This document shows, in pieces, positions 22,147 through 34,637 of a stretch of 64,000 bases of DNA. Under the pieces are notes generated by a model. It saw only the letters and a list, made by a program, of their open reading frames with translations, was not told the origin of the DNA and did no database searches. The position numbers and the translations under genes were made by a program. Origin of the DNA: Molossus alvarezi (Eukaryota; Chordata; Mammalia; Chiroptera; Molossidae); NCBI GenBank assembly GCA_037176705.1, contig JBAWUJ010000108.1, forward strand, positions 62,001-126,000. The letters are read 5' to 3'. Positions within the stretch are counted from its first letter, which is position 1. Each line of letters opens with the position of its first letter.

Positions 22147-22267
22147 AAAGCCTACAGCACCCGGCATTCCCAGGCGGTCTCCCATCCAAGTCCTGACCGG
22201 GCCCGACCCTGCTTAGCTTCCCAGATCCCACGAGATCGGGCGCGTTCAGGGTGGTATGGCCGGAGAC
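22147..22267 (-). rRNA. RNA5S: 5S ribosomal RNA, copy 38
   Basis: Consensus gene. Upstream spacer class A, G12. Confidence 0.94.
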
Positions 22268-22743
22268 GTTGGCGGCCGCCTCCAGGCGCCCTAAGAGTCC
22301 AGCGCCTGGGCTGGCAGCCCCCCGGGCAGCCCCCCCGGCCGCCAGGCGGAGCGCGGACCGGCCCCTCTCAGCTCTCGGGGACCCAGGCGCGCGGTCCGTC
22401 CCGCCCAGCCTCGAACCAGGTCCTCACCGCGGAGCTCGGCAGGCCGCGCATGCGCAGTCCAGGGGCCCCAAGGTCTGCGCCCGGGGGGCCGGGGGTCCGC
22501 CCCACGGGGCTGCGCTGCCCCACCGGGGGGGGGGGGCGCGGGCGCCCGCGAGTTGCGGCGCCTTGCGCGGCGGCCTGCTGGTGTGCTGCTGGGGCGTGGG
22601 GGGATCCCCTCTGGGCCCCAGATTCCCTCGCTCGGCCCCCGGCGTGGGCTGGGGCGCGTGCGTGCGTGGGCTGCGTGGCCCTCGGCCCGAAGCGCGGCAG
22701 GTGCGCAGCTGGCTGGCTGTGGGGGGACCAAAAAGGAGCGGCC

Positions 22744-22864
22744 AAAGCCTACAGCACCCGGCATTCCCAGGCGGTCTCCCATCCAAGTCCTGACCGGGCC
22801 CGACCCTGCTTAGCTTCCCAGATCCCACGAGATCGGGCGCGTTCAGGGTGGTATGGCCGGAGAC
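22744..22864 (-). rRNA. RNA5S: 5S ribosomal RNA, copy 39
   Basis: Consensus gene. Upstream spacer class A, G10. Confidence 0.94.
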
Positions 22865-23338
22865 GTTGGCGGCCGCCTCCAGGCGCCCTAAGAGTCCAGC
22901 GCCTGGGCTGGCAGCCCCCCGGGCAGCCCCCCCGGCCGCCAGGCGGAGCGCGGACCGGCCCCTCTCAGCTCTCGGGGACCCAGGCGCGCGGTCCGTCCCG
23001 CCCAGCCTCGAACCAGGTCCTCACCGCGGAGCTCGGCAGGCCGCGCATGCGCAGTCCAGGGGCCCCAAGGTCTGCGCCCGGGGGGCCGGGGGTCCGCCCC
23101 ACGGGGCTGCGCTGCCCCACCGGGGGGGGGGCGCGGGCGCCCGCGAGTTGCGGCGCCTTGCGCGGCGGCCTGCTGGTGTGCTGCTGGGGCGTGGGGGGAT
23201 CCCCTCTGGGCCCCAGATTCCCTCGCTCGGCCCCCGGCGTGGGCTGGGGCGCGTGCGTGCGTGGGCTGCGTGGCCCTCGGCCCGAAGCGCGGCAGGTGCG
23301 CAGCTGGCTGGCTGTGGGGGGACCAAAAAGGAGCGGCC

Positions 23339-23459
23339 AAAGCCTACAGCACCCGGCATTCCCAGGCGGTCTCCCATCCAAGTCCTGACCGGGCCCGACC
23401 CTGCTTAGCTTCCCAGATCCCACGAGATCGGGCGCGTTCAGGGTGGTATGGCCGGAGAC
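23339..23459 (-). rRNA. RNA5S: 5S ribosomal RNA, copy 40
   Basis: Consensus gene. Upstream spacer class C, G10; the only class C unit not preceded by a B unit. Confidence 0.94.
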
Positions 23460-23933
23460 GTTGGCGGCCGCCTCCAGGCGCCCTAAGAGTCCAGCGCCGG
23501 GGCTGGCAGCCCCCCGGGCAGCCCCCCCGGCCGCCAGGCGGAGCGCGGACCGGCCCCTCTCAGCTCTCGGGGACTTGGGCGCGCGGTCCGCCCCGCCCAG
23601 CCTCGAACCAGGTCCTCACCGCGGAGCTCGGCAGGCCGCGCATGCGCAGTCCAGGGGCCCCAAGGTCTGCGCCCGGGGGGCCGGGGGTCCGCCCCACGGG
23701 GCTGCGCTGCCCCACCGGGGGGGGGGCGCGGGCGCCCGCGAGTTGCGGCGCCTTGCGCGGCGGCCTGCTGGTGTGCTGCTGGGGCGTGGGGGGATCCCCT
23801 CTGGGCCCCAGATTCCCTCGCTCGGCCCCCGGCGTGGGCTGGGGCGCGTGCGTGCGTGGGCTGCGTGGCCTTCGGCCTGAAGCGCGGCAGGTGCGCAGCT
23901 GGCTGGCTGTGGGGGGACCAAAAAGGAGCGGCC

Positions 23934-24054
23934 AAAGCCTACAGCACCCGGCATTCCCAGGCGGTCTCCCATCCAAGTCCTGACCGGGCCCGACCCTGCT
24001 TAGCTTCCCAGATCCCACGAGATCGGGCGCGTTCAGGGTGGTATGGCCGGAGAC
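23934..24054 (-). rRNA. RNA5S: 5S ribosomal RNA, copy 41
   Basis: Consensus gene. Upstream spacer class E, G9. Confidence 0.94.
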
Positions 24055-24527
24055 GTTGGCGGCCGCCTCCAGGCGCCCTAAGAGTCCAGCGCCTGGGCTG
24101 GCAGCCCCCCGGGCAGCCCCCCCGGCCGCCAGGCGGAGCGCGGACCGGCCCCTCTCAGCTCTCGGGGACCCAGGCGCGCGGTCCGTCCCGCCCAGCCTCG
24201 AACCAGGTCCTCACCGCGGAGCTCGGCAGGCCGCGCATGCGCAGTCCAGGGGCCCCAAGGTCTGCGCCCGGGGGGCCGGGGGTCCGCCCCACGGGGCTGC
24301 GCTGCCCCACCGGGGGGGGGCGCGGGCGCCCGCCAGTTGCGGCGCCTTGCGCGGCGGCCTGCTGGTGTGCTGCTGGGGCGTGGGGGGATCCCCTCTGGGC
24401 CCCAGATTCCCTCGCTCGGCCCCCGGCGTGGGCTGGGGCGCGTGCGTGCGTGGGCTGCGTGGCCCTGGGCCTGAAGCGCGGCAGGTGCGCAGCTGGCTGG
24501 CTGTGGGGGGACCAAAAAGGAGCGGCC

Positions 24528-24648
24528 AAAGCCTACAGCACCCGGCATTCCCAGGCGGTCTCCCATCCAAGTCCTGACCGGGCCCGACCCTGCTTAGCTT
24601 CCCAGATCCCACGAGATCGGGCGCGTTCAGGGTGGTATGGCCGGAGAC
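24528..24648 (-). rRNA. RNA5S: 5S ribosomal RNA, copy 42
   Basis: Consensus gene. Upstream spacer class A, G9. Confidence 0.94.
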
Positions 24649-25121
24649 GTTGGCGGCCGCCTCCAGGCGCCCTAAGAGTCCAGCGCCTGGGCTGGCAGCC
24701 CCCCGGGCAGCCCCCCCGGCCGCCAGGCGGAGCGCGGACCGGCCCCTCTCAGCTCTCGGGGACCCAGGCGCGCGGTCCGTCCCGCCCAGCCTCGAACCAG
24801 GTCCTCACCGCGGAGCTCGGCAGGCCGCGCATGCGCAGTCCAGGGGCCCCAAGGTCTGCGCCCGGGGGGCCGGGGGTCCGCCCCACGGGGCTGCGCTGCC
24901 CCACCGGGGGGGGGCGCGGGCGCCCGCGAGTTGCGGCGCCTTGCGCGGCGGCCTGCTGGTGTGCTGCTGGGGCGTGGGGGGATCCCCTCTGGGCCCCAGA
25001 TTCCCTCGCTCGGCCCCCGGCGTGGGCTGGGGCGCGTGCGTGCGTGGGCTGCGTGGCCCTCGGCCCGAAGCGCGGCAGGTGCGCAGCTGGCTGGCTGTGG
25101 GGGGACCAAAAAGGAGCGGCC

Positions 25122-25242
25122 AAAGCCTACAGCACCCGGCATTCCCAGGCGGTCTCCCATCCAAGTCCTGACCGGGCCCGACCCTGCTTAGCTTCCCAGA
25201 TCCCACGAGATCGGGCGCGTTCAGGGTGGTATGGCCGGAGAC
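25122..25242 (-). rRNA. RNA5S: 5S ribosomal RNA, copy 43
   Basis: Consensus gene. Upstream spacer class A, G11, with one extra G (7 instead of 6) just before the ACCAAAAA terminator region of copy 44. Confidence 0.94.
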
Positions 25243-25718
25243 GTTGGCGGCCGCCTCCAGGCGCCCTAAGAGTCCAGCGCCTGGGCTGGCAGCCCCCCGG
25301 GCAGCCCCCCCGGCCGCCAGGCGGAGCGCGGACCGGCCCCTCTCAGCTCTCGGGGACCCAGGCGCGCGGTCCGTCCCGCCCAGCCTCGAACCAGGTCCTC
25401 ACCGCGGAGCTCGGCAGGCCGCGCATGCGCAGTCCAGGGGCCCCAAGGTCTGCGCCCGGGGGGCCGGGGGTCCGCCCCACGGGGCTGCGCTGCCCCACCG
25501 GGGGGGGGGGCGCGGGCGCCCGCGAGTTGCGGCGCCTTGCGCGGCGGCCTGCTGGTGTGCTGCTGGGGCGTGGGGGGATCCCCTCTGGGCCCCAGATTCC
25601 CTCGCTCGGCCCCCGGCGTGGGCTGGGGCGCGTGCGTGCGTGGGCTGCGTGGCCCTCGGCCCGAAGCGCGGCAGGTGCGCAGCTGGCTGGCTGTGGGGGG
25701 GACCAAAAAGGAGCGGCC

Positions 25719-25839
25719 AAAGCCTACAGCACCCGGCATTCCCAGGCGGTCTCCCATCCAAGTCCTGACCGGGCCCGACCCTGCTTAGCTTCCCAGATCC
25801 CACGAGATCGGGCGCGTTCAGGGTGGTATGGCCGGAGAC
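25719..25839 (-). rRNA. RNA5S: 5S ribosomal RNA, copy 44
   Basis: Consensus gene. Upstream spacer class F, G10. Confidence 0.94.
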
Positions 25840-26313
25840 GTTGGCGGCCGCCTCCAGGCGCCCTAAGAGTCCAGCGCCTGGGCTGGCAGCCCCCCGGGCA
25901 GCCCCCCCGGCCGCCAGGCGGAGCGCGGACCGGCCCCTCTCAGCTCTCGGGGACCCAGGCGCGCGGTCCGTCCCGCCCAGCCTCGAACCAGGTCCTCACC
26001 GCGGAGCTCGGCAGGCCGCGCATGCGCAGTCCAGGGGCCCCAAGGTCTGCGCCCGGGGGGCCGGGGGTCCGCCCCACGGGGCTGCGCTGCCCCACCGGGG
26101 GGGGGGCGCGGGCGCCCGCGAGTTGCGGCGCCTTGCGCGGCGGCCTGCTGGTGTGCTGCTGGGGCGTGGGGGGATCCCCTCTGGGCCCCAGATTCCCTCG
26201 CTCGGCCCCCGGCGTGGGCTGGGGCGCGTGCGTGCGTGGGCTGCGTGGCCTTCGGCCTGAAGCGCGGCAGGTGCGCAGCTGGCTGGCTGTGGGGGGACCA
26301 AAAAGGAGCGGCC

Positions 26314-26434
26314 AAAGCCTACAGCACCCGGCATTCCCAGGCGGTCTCCCATCCAAGTCCTGACCGGGCCCGACCCTGCTTAGCTTCCCAGATCCCACGA
26401 GATCGGGCGCGTTCAGGGTGGTATGGCCGGAGAC
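26314..26434 (-). rRNA. RNA5S: 5S ribosomal RNA, copy 45
   Basis: Consensus gene. Upstream spacer class A, G11. Confidence 0.94.
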
Positions 26435-26909
26435 GTTGGCGGCCGCCTCCAGGCGCCCTAAGAGTCCAGCGCCTGGGCTGGCAGCCCCCCGGGCAGCCCC
26501 CCCGGCCGCCAGGCGGAGCGCGGACCGGCCCCTCTCAGCTCTCGGGGACCCAGGCGCGCGGTCCGTCCCGCCCAGCCTCGAACCAGGTCCTCACCGCGGA
26601 GCTCGGCAGGCCGCGCATGCGCAGTCCAGGGGCCCCAAGGTCTGCGCCCGGGGGGCCGGGGGTCCGCCCCACGGGGCTGCGCTGCCCCACCGGGGGGGGG
26701 GGCGCGGGCGCCCGCGAGTTGCGGCGCCTTGCGCGGCGGCCTGCTGGTGTGCTGCTGGGGCGTGGGGGGATCCCCTCTGGGCCCCAGATTCCCTCGCTCG
26801 GCCCCCGGCGTGGGCTGGGGCGCGTGCGTGCGTGGGCTGCGTGGCCCTCGGCCCGAAGCGCGGCAGGTGCGCAGCTGGCTGGCTGTGGGGGGACCAAAAA
26901 GGAGCGGCC

Positions 26910-27030
26910 AAAGCCTACAGCACCCGGCATTCCCAGGCGGTCTCCCATCCAAGTCCTGACCGGGCCCGACCCTGCTTAGCTTCCCAGATCCCACGAGATC
27001 GGGCGCGTTCAGGGTGGTATGGCCGGAGAC
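26910..27030 (-). rRNA. RNA5S: 5S ribosomal RNA, copy 46
   Basis: Consensus gene. Upstream spacer class A, G9. Confidence 0.94.
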
Positions 27031-27503
27031 GTTGGCGGCCGCCTCCAGGCGCCCTAAGAGTCCAGCGCCTGGGCTGGCAGCCCCCCGGGCAGCCCCCCCG
27101 GCCGCCAGGCGGAGCGCGGACCGGCCCCTCTCAGCTCTCGGGGACCCAGGCGCGCGGTCCGTCCCGCCCAGCCTCGAACCAGGTCCTCACCGCGGAGCTC
27201 GGCAGGCCGCGCATGCGCAGTCCAGGGGCCCCAAGGTCTGCGCCCGGGGGGCCGGGGGTCCGCCCCACGGGGCTGCGCTGCCCCACCGGGGGGGGGCGCG
27301 GGCGCCCGCGAGTTGCGGCGCCTTGCGCGGCGGCCTGCTGGTGTGCTGCTGGGGCGTGGGGGGATCCCCTCTGGGCCCCAGATTCCCTCGCTCGGCCCCC
27401 GGCGTGGGCTGGGGCGCGTGCGTGCGTGGGCTGCGTGGCCCTCGGCCCGAAGCGCGGCAGGTGCGCAGCTGGCTGGCTGTGGGGGGACCAAAAAGGAGCG
27501 GCC

Positions 27504-27624
27504 AAAGCCTACAGCACCCGGCATTCCCAGGCGGTCTCCCATCCAAGTCCTGACCGGGCCCGACCCTGCTTAGCTTCCCAGATCCCACGAGATCGGGCGC
27601 GTTCAGGGTGGTATGGCCGGAGAC
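27504..27624 (-). rRNA. RNA5S: 5S ribosomal RNA, copy 47
   Basis: Consensus gene. Upstream spacer class A, G9. Confidence 0.94.
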
Positions 27625-28097
27625 GTTGGCGGCCGCCTCCAGGCGCCCTAAGAGTCCAGCGCCTGGGCTGGCAGCCCCCCGGGCAGCCCCCCCGGCCGCC
27701 AGGCGGAGCGCGGACCGGCCCCTCTCAGCTCTCGGGGACCCAGGCGCGCGGTCCGTCCCGCCCAGCCTCGAACCAGGTCCTCACCGCGGAGCTCGGCAGG
27801 CCGCGCATGCGCAGTCCAGGGGCCCCAAGGTCTGCGCCCGGGGGGCCGGGGGTCCGCCCCACGGGGCTGCGCTGCCCCACCGGGGGGGGGCGCGGGCGCC
27901 CGCGAGTTGCGGCGCCTTGCGCGGCGGCCTGCTGGTGTGCTGCTGGGGCGTGGGGGGATCCCCTCTGGGCCCCAGATTCCCTCGCTCGGCCCCCGGCGTG
28001 GGCTGGGGCGCGTGCGTGCGTGGGCTGCGTGGCCCTCGGCCCGAAGCGCGGCAGGTGCGCAGCTGGCTGGCTGTGGGGGGACCAAAAAGGAGCGGCC

Positions 28098-28218
28098 AAA
28101 GCCTACAGCACCCGGCATTCCCAGGCGGTCTCCCATCCAAGTCCTGACCGGGCCCGACCCTGCTTAGCTTCCCAGATCCCACGAGATCGGGCGCGTTCAG
28201 GGTGGTATGGCCGGAGAC
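28098..28218 (-). rRNA. RNA5S: 5S ribosomal RNA, copy 48
   Basis: Consensus gene. Upstream spacer class F, G10, with a private C-to-A change at 28456. Confidence 0.94.
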
Positions 28219-28692
28219 GTTGGCGGCCGCCTCCAGGCGCCCTAAGAGTCCAGCGCCTGGGCTGGCAGCCCCCCGGGCAGCCCCCCCGGCCGCCAGGCGG
28301 AGCGCGGACCGGCCCCTCTCAGCTCTCGGGGACCCAGGCGCGCGGTCCGTCCCGCCCAGCCTCGAACCAGGTCCTCACCGCGGAGCTCGGCAGGCCGCGC
28401 ATGCGCAGTCCAGGGGCCCCAAGGTCTGCGCCCGGGGGGCCGGGGGTCCGCCCCAAGGGGCTGCGCTGCCCCACCGGGGGGGGGGCGCGGGCGCCCGCGA
28501 GTTGCGGCGCCTTGCGCGGCGGCCTGCTGGTGTGCTGCTGGGGCGTGGGGGGATCCCCTCTGGGCCCCAGATTCCCTCGCTCGGCCCCCGGCGTGGGCTG
28601 GGGCGCGTGCGTGCGTGGGCTGCGTGGCCTTCGGCCTGAAGCGCGGCAGGTGCGCAGCTGGCTGGCTGTGGGGGGACCAAAAAGGAGCGGCC

Positions 28693-28813
28693 AAAGCCTA
28701 CAGCACCCGGCATTCCCAGGCGGTCTCCCATCCAAGTCCTGACCGGGCCCGACCCTGCTTAGCTTCCCAGATCCCACGAGATCGGGCGCGTTCAGGGTGG
28801 TATGGCCGGAGAC
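28693..28813 (-). rRNA. RNA5S: 5S ribosomal RNA, copy 49
   Basis: Consensus gene. Upstream spacer class A, G12. Confidence 0.94.
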
Positions 28814-29289
28814 GTTGGCGGCCGCCTCCAGGCGCCCTAAGAGTCCAGCGCCTGGGCTGGCAGCCCCCCGGGCAGCCCCCCCGGCCGCCAGGCGGAGCGC
28901 GGACCGGCCCCTCTCAGCTCTCGGGGACCCAGGCGCGCGGTCCGTCCCGCCCAGCCTCGAACCAGGTCCTCACCGCGGAGCTCGGCAGGCCGCGCATGCG
29001 CAGTCCAGGGGCCCCAAGGTCTGCGCCCGGGGGGCCGGGGGTCCGCCCCACGGGGCTGCGCTGCCCCACCGGGGGGGGGGGGCGCGGGCGCCCGCGAGTT
29101 GCGGCGCCTTGCGCGGCGGCCTGCTGGTGTGCTGCTGGGGCGTGGGGGGATCCCCTCTGGGCCCCAGATTCCCTCGCTCGGCCCCCGGCGTGGGCTGGGG
29201 CGCGTGCGTGCGTGGGCTGCGTGGCCCTCGGCCCGAAGCGCGGCAGGTGCGCAGCTGGCTGGCTGTGGGGGGACCAAAAAGGAGCGGCC

Positions 29290-29410
29290 AAAGCCTACAG
29301 CACCCGGCATTCCCAGGCGGTCTCCCATCCAAGTCCTGACCGGGCCCGACCCTGCTTAGCTTCCCAGATCCCACGAGATCGGGCGCGTTCAGGGTGGTAT
29401 GGCCGGAGAC
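29290..29410 (-). rRNA. RNA5S: 5S ribosomal RNA, copy 50
   Basis: Consensus gene. Upstream spacer class D with G10, the only D unit not at G9. Confidence 0.94.
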
Positions 29411-29884
29411 GTTGGCGGCCGCCTCCAGGCGCCCTAAGAGTCCAGCGCCTGGGCTGGCAGCCCCCCGGGCAGCCCCCCCGGCCGCCAGGCGGAGCGCGGA
29501 CCGGCCCCTCTCAGCTCTCGGGGACCCAGGCGCGCGGTCCGTCCCGCCCAGCCTCGAACGAGGTCCTCACCGCGGAGCTCGGCAGGCCGCGCATGCGCAG
29601 TCCAGGGGCCCCAAGGTCTGCGCCCGGGGGGCCGGGGGTCCGCCCCACGGGGCTGCGCTGCCCCACCGGGGGGGGGGCGCGGGCGCCCGCGAGTTGCGGC
29701 GCCTTGCGCGGCGGCCTGCTGGTGTGCTGCTGGGGCGTGGGGGGATCCCCTCTGGGCCCCAGATTCCCTCGCTCGGCCCCCGGCGTGGGCTGGGGCGCGT
29801 GCGTGCGTGGGCTGCGTGGCCCTCGGCCCGAAGCGCGGCAGGTGCGCAGCTGGCTGGCTGTGGGGGGACCAAAAAGGAGCGGCC

Positions 29885-30005
29885 AAAGCCTACAGCACCC
29901 GGCATTCCCAGGCGGTCTCCCATCCAAGTCCTGACCGGGCCCGACCCTGCTTAGCTTCCCAGATCCCACGAGATCGGGCGCGTTCAGGGTGGTATGGCCG
30001 GAGAC
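29885..30005 (-). rRNA. RNA5S: 5S ribosomal RNA, copy 51
   Basis: Consensus gene. Upstream spacer class E, G9; start of E-A-D-A-B-C. Confidence 0.94.
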
Positions 30006-30478
30006 GTTGGCGGCCGCCTCCAGGCGCCCTAAGAGTCCAGCGCCTGGGCTGGCAGCCCCCCGGGCAGCCCCCCCGGCCGCCAGGCGGAGCGCGGACCGGC
30101 CCCTCTCAGCTCTCGGGGACCCAGGCGCGCGGTCCGTCCCGCCCAGCCTCGAACCAGGTCCTCACCGCGGAGCTCGGCAGGCCGCGCATGCGCAGTCCAG
30201 GGGCCCCAAGGTCTGCGCCCGGGGGGCCGGGGGTCCGCCCCACGGGGCTGCGCTGCCCCACCGGGGGGGGGCGCGGGCGCCCGCCAGTTGCGGCGCCTTG
30301 CGCGGCGGCCTGCTGGTGTGCTGCTGGGGCGTGGGGGGATCCCCTCTGGGCCCCAGATTCCCTCGCTCGGCCCCCGGCGTGGGCTGGGGCGCGTGCGTGC
30401 GTGGGCTGCGTGGCCCTGGGCCTGAAGCGCGGCAGGTGCGCAGCTGGCTGGCTGTGGGGGGACCAAAAAGGAGCGGCC

Positions 30479-30599
30479 AAAGCCTACAGCACCCGGCATT
30501 CCCAGGCGGTCTCCCATCCAAGTCCTGACCGGGCCCGACCCTGCTTAGCTTCCCAGATCCCACGAGATCGGGCGCGTTCAGGGTGGTATGGCCGGAGAC
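30479..30599 (-). rRNA. RNA5S: 5S ribosomal RNA, copy 52
   Basis: Consensus gene. Upstream spacer class A, G9. Confidence 0.94.
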
Positions 30600-31072
30600 G
30601 TTGGCGGCCGCCTCCAGGCGCCCTAAGAGTCCAGCGCCTGGGCTGGCAGCCCCCCGGGCAGCCCCCCCGGCCGCCAGGCGGAGCGCGGACCGGCCCCTCT
30701 CAGCTCTCGGGGACCCAGGCGCGCGGTCCGTCCCGCCCAGCCTCGAACCAGGTCCTCACCGCGGAGCTCGGCAGGCCGCGCATGCGCAGTCCAGGGGCCC
30801 CAAGGTCTGCGCCCGGGGGGCCGGGGGTCCGCCCCACGGGGCTGCGCTGCCCCACCGGGGGGGGGCGCGGGCGCCCGCGAGTTGCGGCGCCTTGCGCGGC
30901 GGCCTGCTGGTGTGCTGCTGGGGCGTGGGGGGATCCCCTCTGGGCCCCAGATTCCCTCGCTCGGCCCCCGGCGTGGGCTGGGGCGCGTGCGTGCGTGGGC
31001 TGCGTGGCCCTCGGCCCGAAGCGCGGCAGGTGCGCAGCTGGCTGGCTGTGGGGGGACCAAAAAGGAGCGGCC

Positions 31073-31193
31073 AAAGCCTACAGCACCCGGCATTCCCAGG
31101 CGGTCTCCCATCCAAGTCCTGACCGGGCCCGACCCTGCTTAGCTTCCCAGATCCCACGAGATCGGGCGCGTTCAGGGTGGTATGGCCGGAGAC
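31073..31193 (-). rRNA. RNA5S: 5S ribosomal RNA, copy 53
   Basis: Consensus gene. Upstream spacer class D, G9. Confidence 0.94.
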
Positions 31194-31666
31194 GTTGGCG
31201 GCCGCCTCCAGGCGCCCTAAGAGTCCAGCGCCTGGGCTGGCAGCCCCCCGGGCAGCCCCCCCGGCCGCCAGGCGGAGCGCGGACCGGCCCCTCTCAGCTC
31301 TCGGGGACCCAGGCGCGCGGTCCGTCCCGCCCAGCCTCGAACGAGGTCCTCACCGCGGAGCTCGGCAGGCCGCGCATGCGCAGTCCAGGGGCCCCAAGGT
31401 CTGCGCCCGGGGGGCCGGGGGTCCGCCCCACGGGGCTGCGCTGCCCCACCGGGGGGGGGCGCGGGCGCCCGCGAGTTGCGGCGCCTTGCGCGGCGGCCTG
31501 CTGGTGTGCTGCTGGGGCGTGGGGGGATCCCCTCTGGGCCCCAGATTCCCTCGCTCGGCCCCCGGCGTGGGCTGGGGCGCGTGCGTGCGTGGGCTGCGTG
31601 GCCCTCGGCCCGAAGCGCGGCAGGTGCGCAGCTGGCTGGCTGTGGGGGGACCAAAAAGGAGCGGCC

Positions 31667-31787
31667 AAAGCCTACAGCACCCGGCATTCCCAGGCGGTCT
31701 CCCATCCAAGTCCTGACCGGGCCCGACCCTGCTTAGCTTCCCAGATCCCACGAGATCGGGCGCGTTCAGGGTGGTATGGCCGGAGAC
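31667..31787 (-). rRNA. RNA5S: 5S ribosomal RNA, copy 54
   Basis: Consensus gene. Upstream spacer class A, G9. Confidence 0.94.
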
Positions 31788-32260
31788 GTTGGCGGCCGCC
31801 TCCAGGCGCCCTAAGAGTCCAGCGCCTGGGCTGGCAGCCCCCCGGGCAGCCCCCCCGGCCGCCAGGCGGAGCGCGGACCGGCCCCTCTCAGCTCTCGGGG
31901 ACCCAGGCGCGCGGTCCGTCCCGCCCAGCCTCGAACCAGGTCCTCACCGCGGAGCTCGGCAGGCCGCGCATGCGCAGTCCAGGGGCCCCAAGGTCTGCGC
32001 CCGGGGGGCCGGGGGTCCGCCCCACGGGGCTGCGCTGCCCCACCGGGGGGGGGCGCGGGCGCCCGCGAGTTGCGGCGCCTTGCGCGGCGGCCTGCTGGTG
32101 TGCTGCTGGGGCGTGGGGGGATCCCCTCTGGGCCCCAGATTCCCTCGCTCGGCCCCCGGCGTGGGCTGGGGCGCGTGCGTGCGTGGGCTGCGTGGCCCTC
32201 GGCCCGAAGCGCGGCAGGTGCGCAGCTGGCTGGCTGTGGGGGGACCAAAAAGGAGCGGCC

Positions 32261-32381
32261 AAAGCCTACAGCACCCGGCATTCCCAGGCGGTCTCCCATC
32301 CAAGTCCTGACCGGGCCCGACCCTGCTTAGCTTCCCAGATCCCACGAGATCGGGCGCGTTCAGGGTGGTATGGCCGGAGAC
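32261..32381 (-). rRNA. RNA5S: 5S ribosomal RNA, copy 55
   Basis: Consensus gene. Upstream spacer class B, G9. Confidence 0.94.
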
Positions 32382-32854
32382 GTTGGCGGCCGCCTCCAGG
32401 CGCCCTAAGAGTCCAGCGCCTGGGCTGGCAGCCCCCCGGGCAGCCCCCCCGGCCGCCAGGCGGAGCGCGGACCGGCCCCTCTCAGCTCTCGGGGACCCAG
32501 GCGCGCGGTCCGTCCCGCCCAGCCTCGAACCAGGTCCTCACCGCGGAGCTCGGCAGGCCGCGCATGCGCAGTCCAGGGGCCCCAAGGTCTGCGCCCGGGG
32601 GGCCGGGGGTCCGCCCCACGGGGCTGCGCTGCCCCACCGGGGGGGGGCGCGGGCGCCCGCGAGTTGCGGCGCCTTGCGCGGCGGCCTGCTGGTGTGCTGC
32701 TGGGGCGTGGGGGGATCCCCTCTGGGCCCCAGAACCCCTCGCTCGGCCCCCGGCGTGGGCTGGGGCGCGTGCGTGCGTGGGCTGCGTGGCCCTCGGCCCG
32801 AAGCGCGGCAGGTGCGCAGCTGGCTGGCTGTGGGGGGACCAAAAAGGAGCGGCC

Positions 32855-32975
32855 AAAGCCTACAGCACCCGGCATTCCCAGGCGGTCTCCCATCCAAGTC
32901 CTGACCGGGCCCGACCCTGCTTAGCTTCCCAGATCCCACGAGATCGGGCGCGTTCAGGGTGGTATGGCCGGAGAC
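32855..32975 (-). rRNA. RNA5S: 5S ribosomal RNA, copy 56
   Basis: Consensus gene. Upstream spacer class C, G10. Confidence 0.94.
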
Positions 32976-33449
32976 GTTGGCGGCCGCCTCCAGGCGCCCT
33001 AAGAGTCCAGCGCCGGGGCTGGCAGCCCCCCGGGCAGCCCCCCCGGCCGCCAGGCGGAGCGCGGACCGGCCCCTCTCAGCTCTCGGGGACTTGGGCGCGC
33101 GGTCCGCCCCGCCCAGCCTCGAACCAGGTCCTCACCGCGGAGCTCGGCAGGCCGCGCATGCGCAGTCCAGGGGCCCCAAGGTCTGCGCCCGGGGGGCCGG
33201 GGGTCCGCCCCACGGGGCTGCGCTGCCCCACCGGGGGGGGGGCGCGGGCGCCCGCGAGTTGCGGCGCCTTGCGCGGCGGCCTGCTGGTGTGCTGCTGGGG
33301 CGTGGGGGGATCCCCTCTGGGCCCCAGATTCCCTCGCTCGGCCCCCGGCGTGGGCTGGGGCGCGTGCGTGCGTGGGCTGCGTGGCCTTCGGCCTGAAGCG
33401 CGGCAGGTGCGCAGCTGGCTGGCTGTGGGGGGACCAAAAAGGAGCGGCC

Positions 33450-33570
33450 AAAGCCTACAGCACCCGGCATTCCCAGGCGGTCTCCCATCCAAGTCCTGAC
33501 CGGGCCCGACCCTGCTTAGCTTCCCAGATCCCACGAGATCGGGCGCGTTCAGGGTGGTATGGCCGGAGAC
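33450..33570 (-). rRNA. RNA5S: 5S ribosomal RNA, copy 57
   Basis: Consensus gene. Upstream spacer class E, G9; first unit of the clearest higher-order repeat pair. Confidence 0.94.
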
Positions 33571-34043
33571 GTTGGCGGCCGCCTCCAGGCGCCCTAAGAG
33601 TCCAGCGCCTGGGCTGGCAGCCCCCCGGGCAGCCCCCCCGGCCGCCAGGCGGAGCGCGGACCGGCCCCTCTCAGCTCTCGGGGACCCAGGCGCGCGGTCC
33701 GTCCCGCCCAGCCTCGAACCAGGTCCTCACCGCGGAGCTCGGCAGGCCGCGCATGCGCAGTCCAGGGGCCCCAAGGTCTGCGCCCGGGGGGCCGGGGGTC
33801 CGCCCCACGGGGCTGCGCTGCCCCACCGGGGGGGGGCGCGGGCGCCCGCCAGTTGCGGCGCCTTGCGCGGCGGCCTGCTGGTGTGCTGCTGGGGCGTGGG
33901 GGGATCCCCTCTGGGCCCCAGATTCCCTCGCTCGGCCCCCGGCGTGGGCTGGGGCGCGTGCGTGCGTGGGCTGCGTGGCCCTGGGCCTGAAGCGCGGCAG
34001 GTGCGCAGCTGGCTGGCTGTGGGGGGACCAAAAAGGAGCGGCC

Positions 34044-34164
34044 AAAGCCTACAGCACCCGGCATTCCCAGGCGGTCTCCCATCCAAGTCCTGACCGGGCC
34101 CGACCCTGCTTAGCTTCCCAGATCCCACGAGATCGGGCGCGTTCAGGGTGGTATGGCCGGAGAC
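34044..34164 (-). rRNA. RNA5S: 5S ribosomal RNA, copy 58
   Basis: Consensus gene. Upstream spacer class A, G9. Confidence 0.94.
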
Positions 34165-34637
34165 GTTGGCGGCCGCCTCCAGGCGCCCTAAGAGTCCAGC
34201 GCCTGGGCTGGCAGCCCCCCGGGCAGCCCCCCCGGCCGCCAGGCGGAGCGCGGACCGGCCCCTCTCAGCTCTCGGGGACCCAGGCGCGCGGTCCGTCCCG
34301 CCCAGCCTCGAACCAGGTCCTCACCGCGGAGCTCGGCAGGCCGCGCATGCGCAGTCCAGGGGCCCCAAGGTCTGCGCCCGGGGGGCCGGGGGTCCGCCCC
34401 ACGGGGCTGCGCTGCCCCACCGGGGGGGGGCGCGGGCGCCCGCGAGTTGCGGCGCCTTGCGCGGCGGCCTGCTGGTGTGCTGCTGGGGCGTGGGGGGATC
34501 CCCTCTGGGCCCCAGATTCCCTCGCTCGGCCCCCGGCGTGGGCTGGGGCGCGTGCGTGCGTGGGCTGCGTGGCCCTCGGCCCGAAGCGCGGCAGGTGCGC
34601 AGCTGGCTGGCTGTGGGGGGACCAAAAAGGAGCGGCC

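Noticed and set aside
25690..25702. Possible frameshift at the extra G near copy 44
   Set aside because: It lies in non-coding spacer, upstream of the terminator on the plus strand, and changes no gene.
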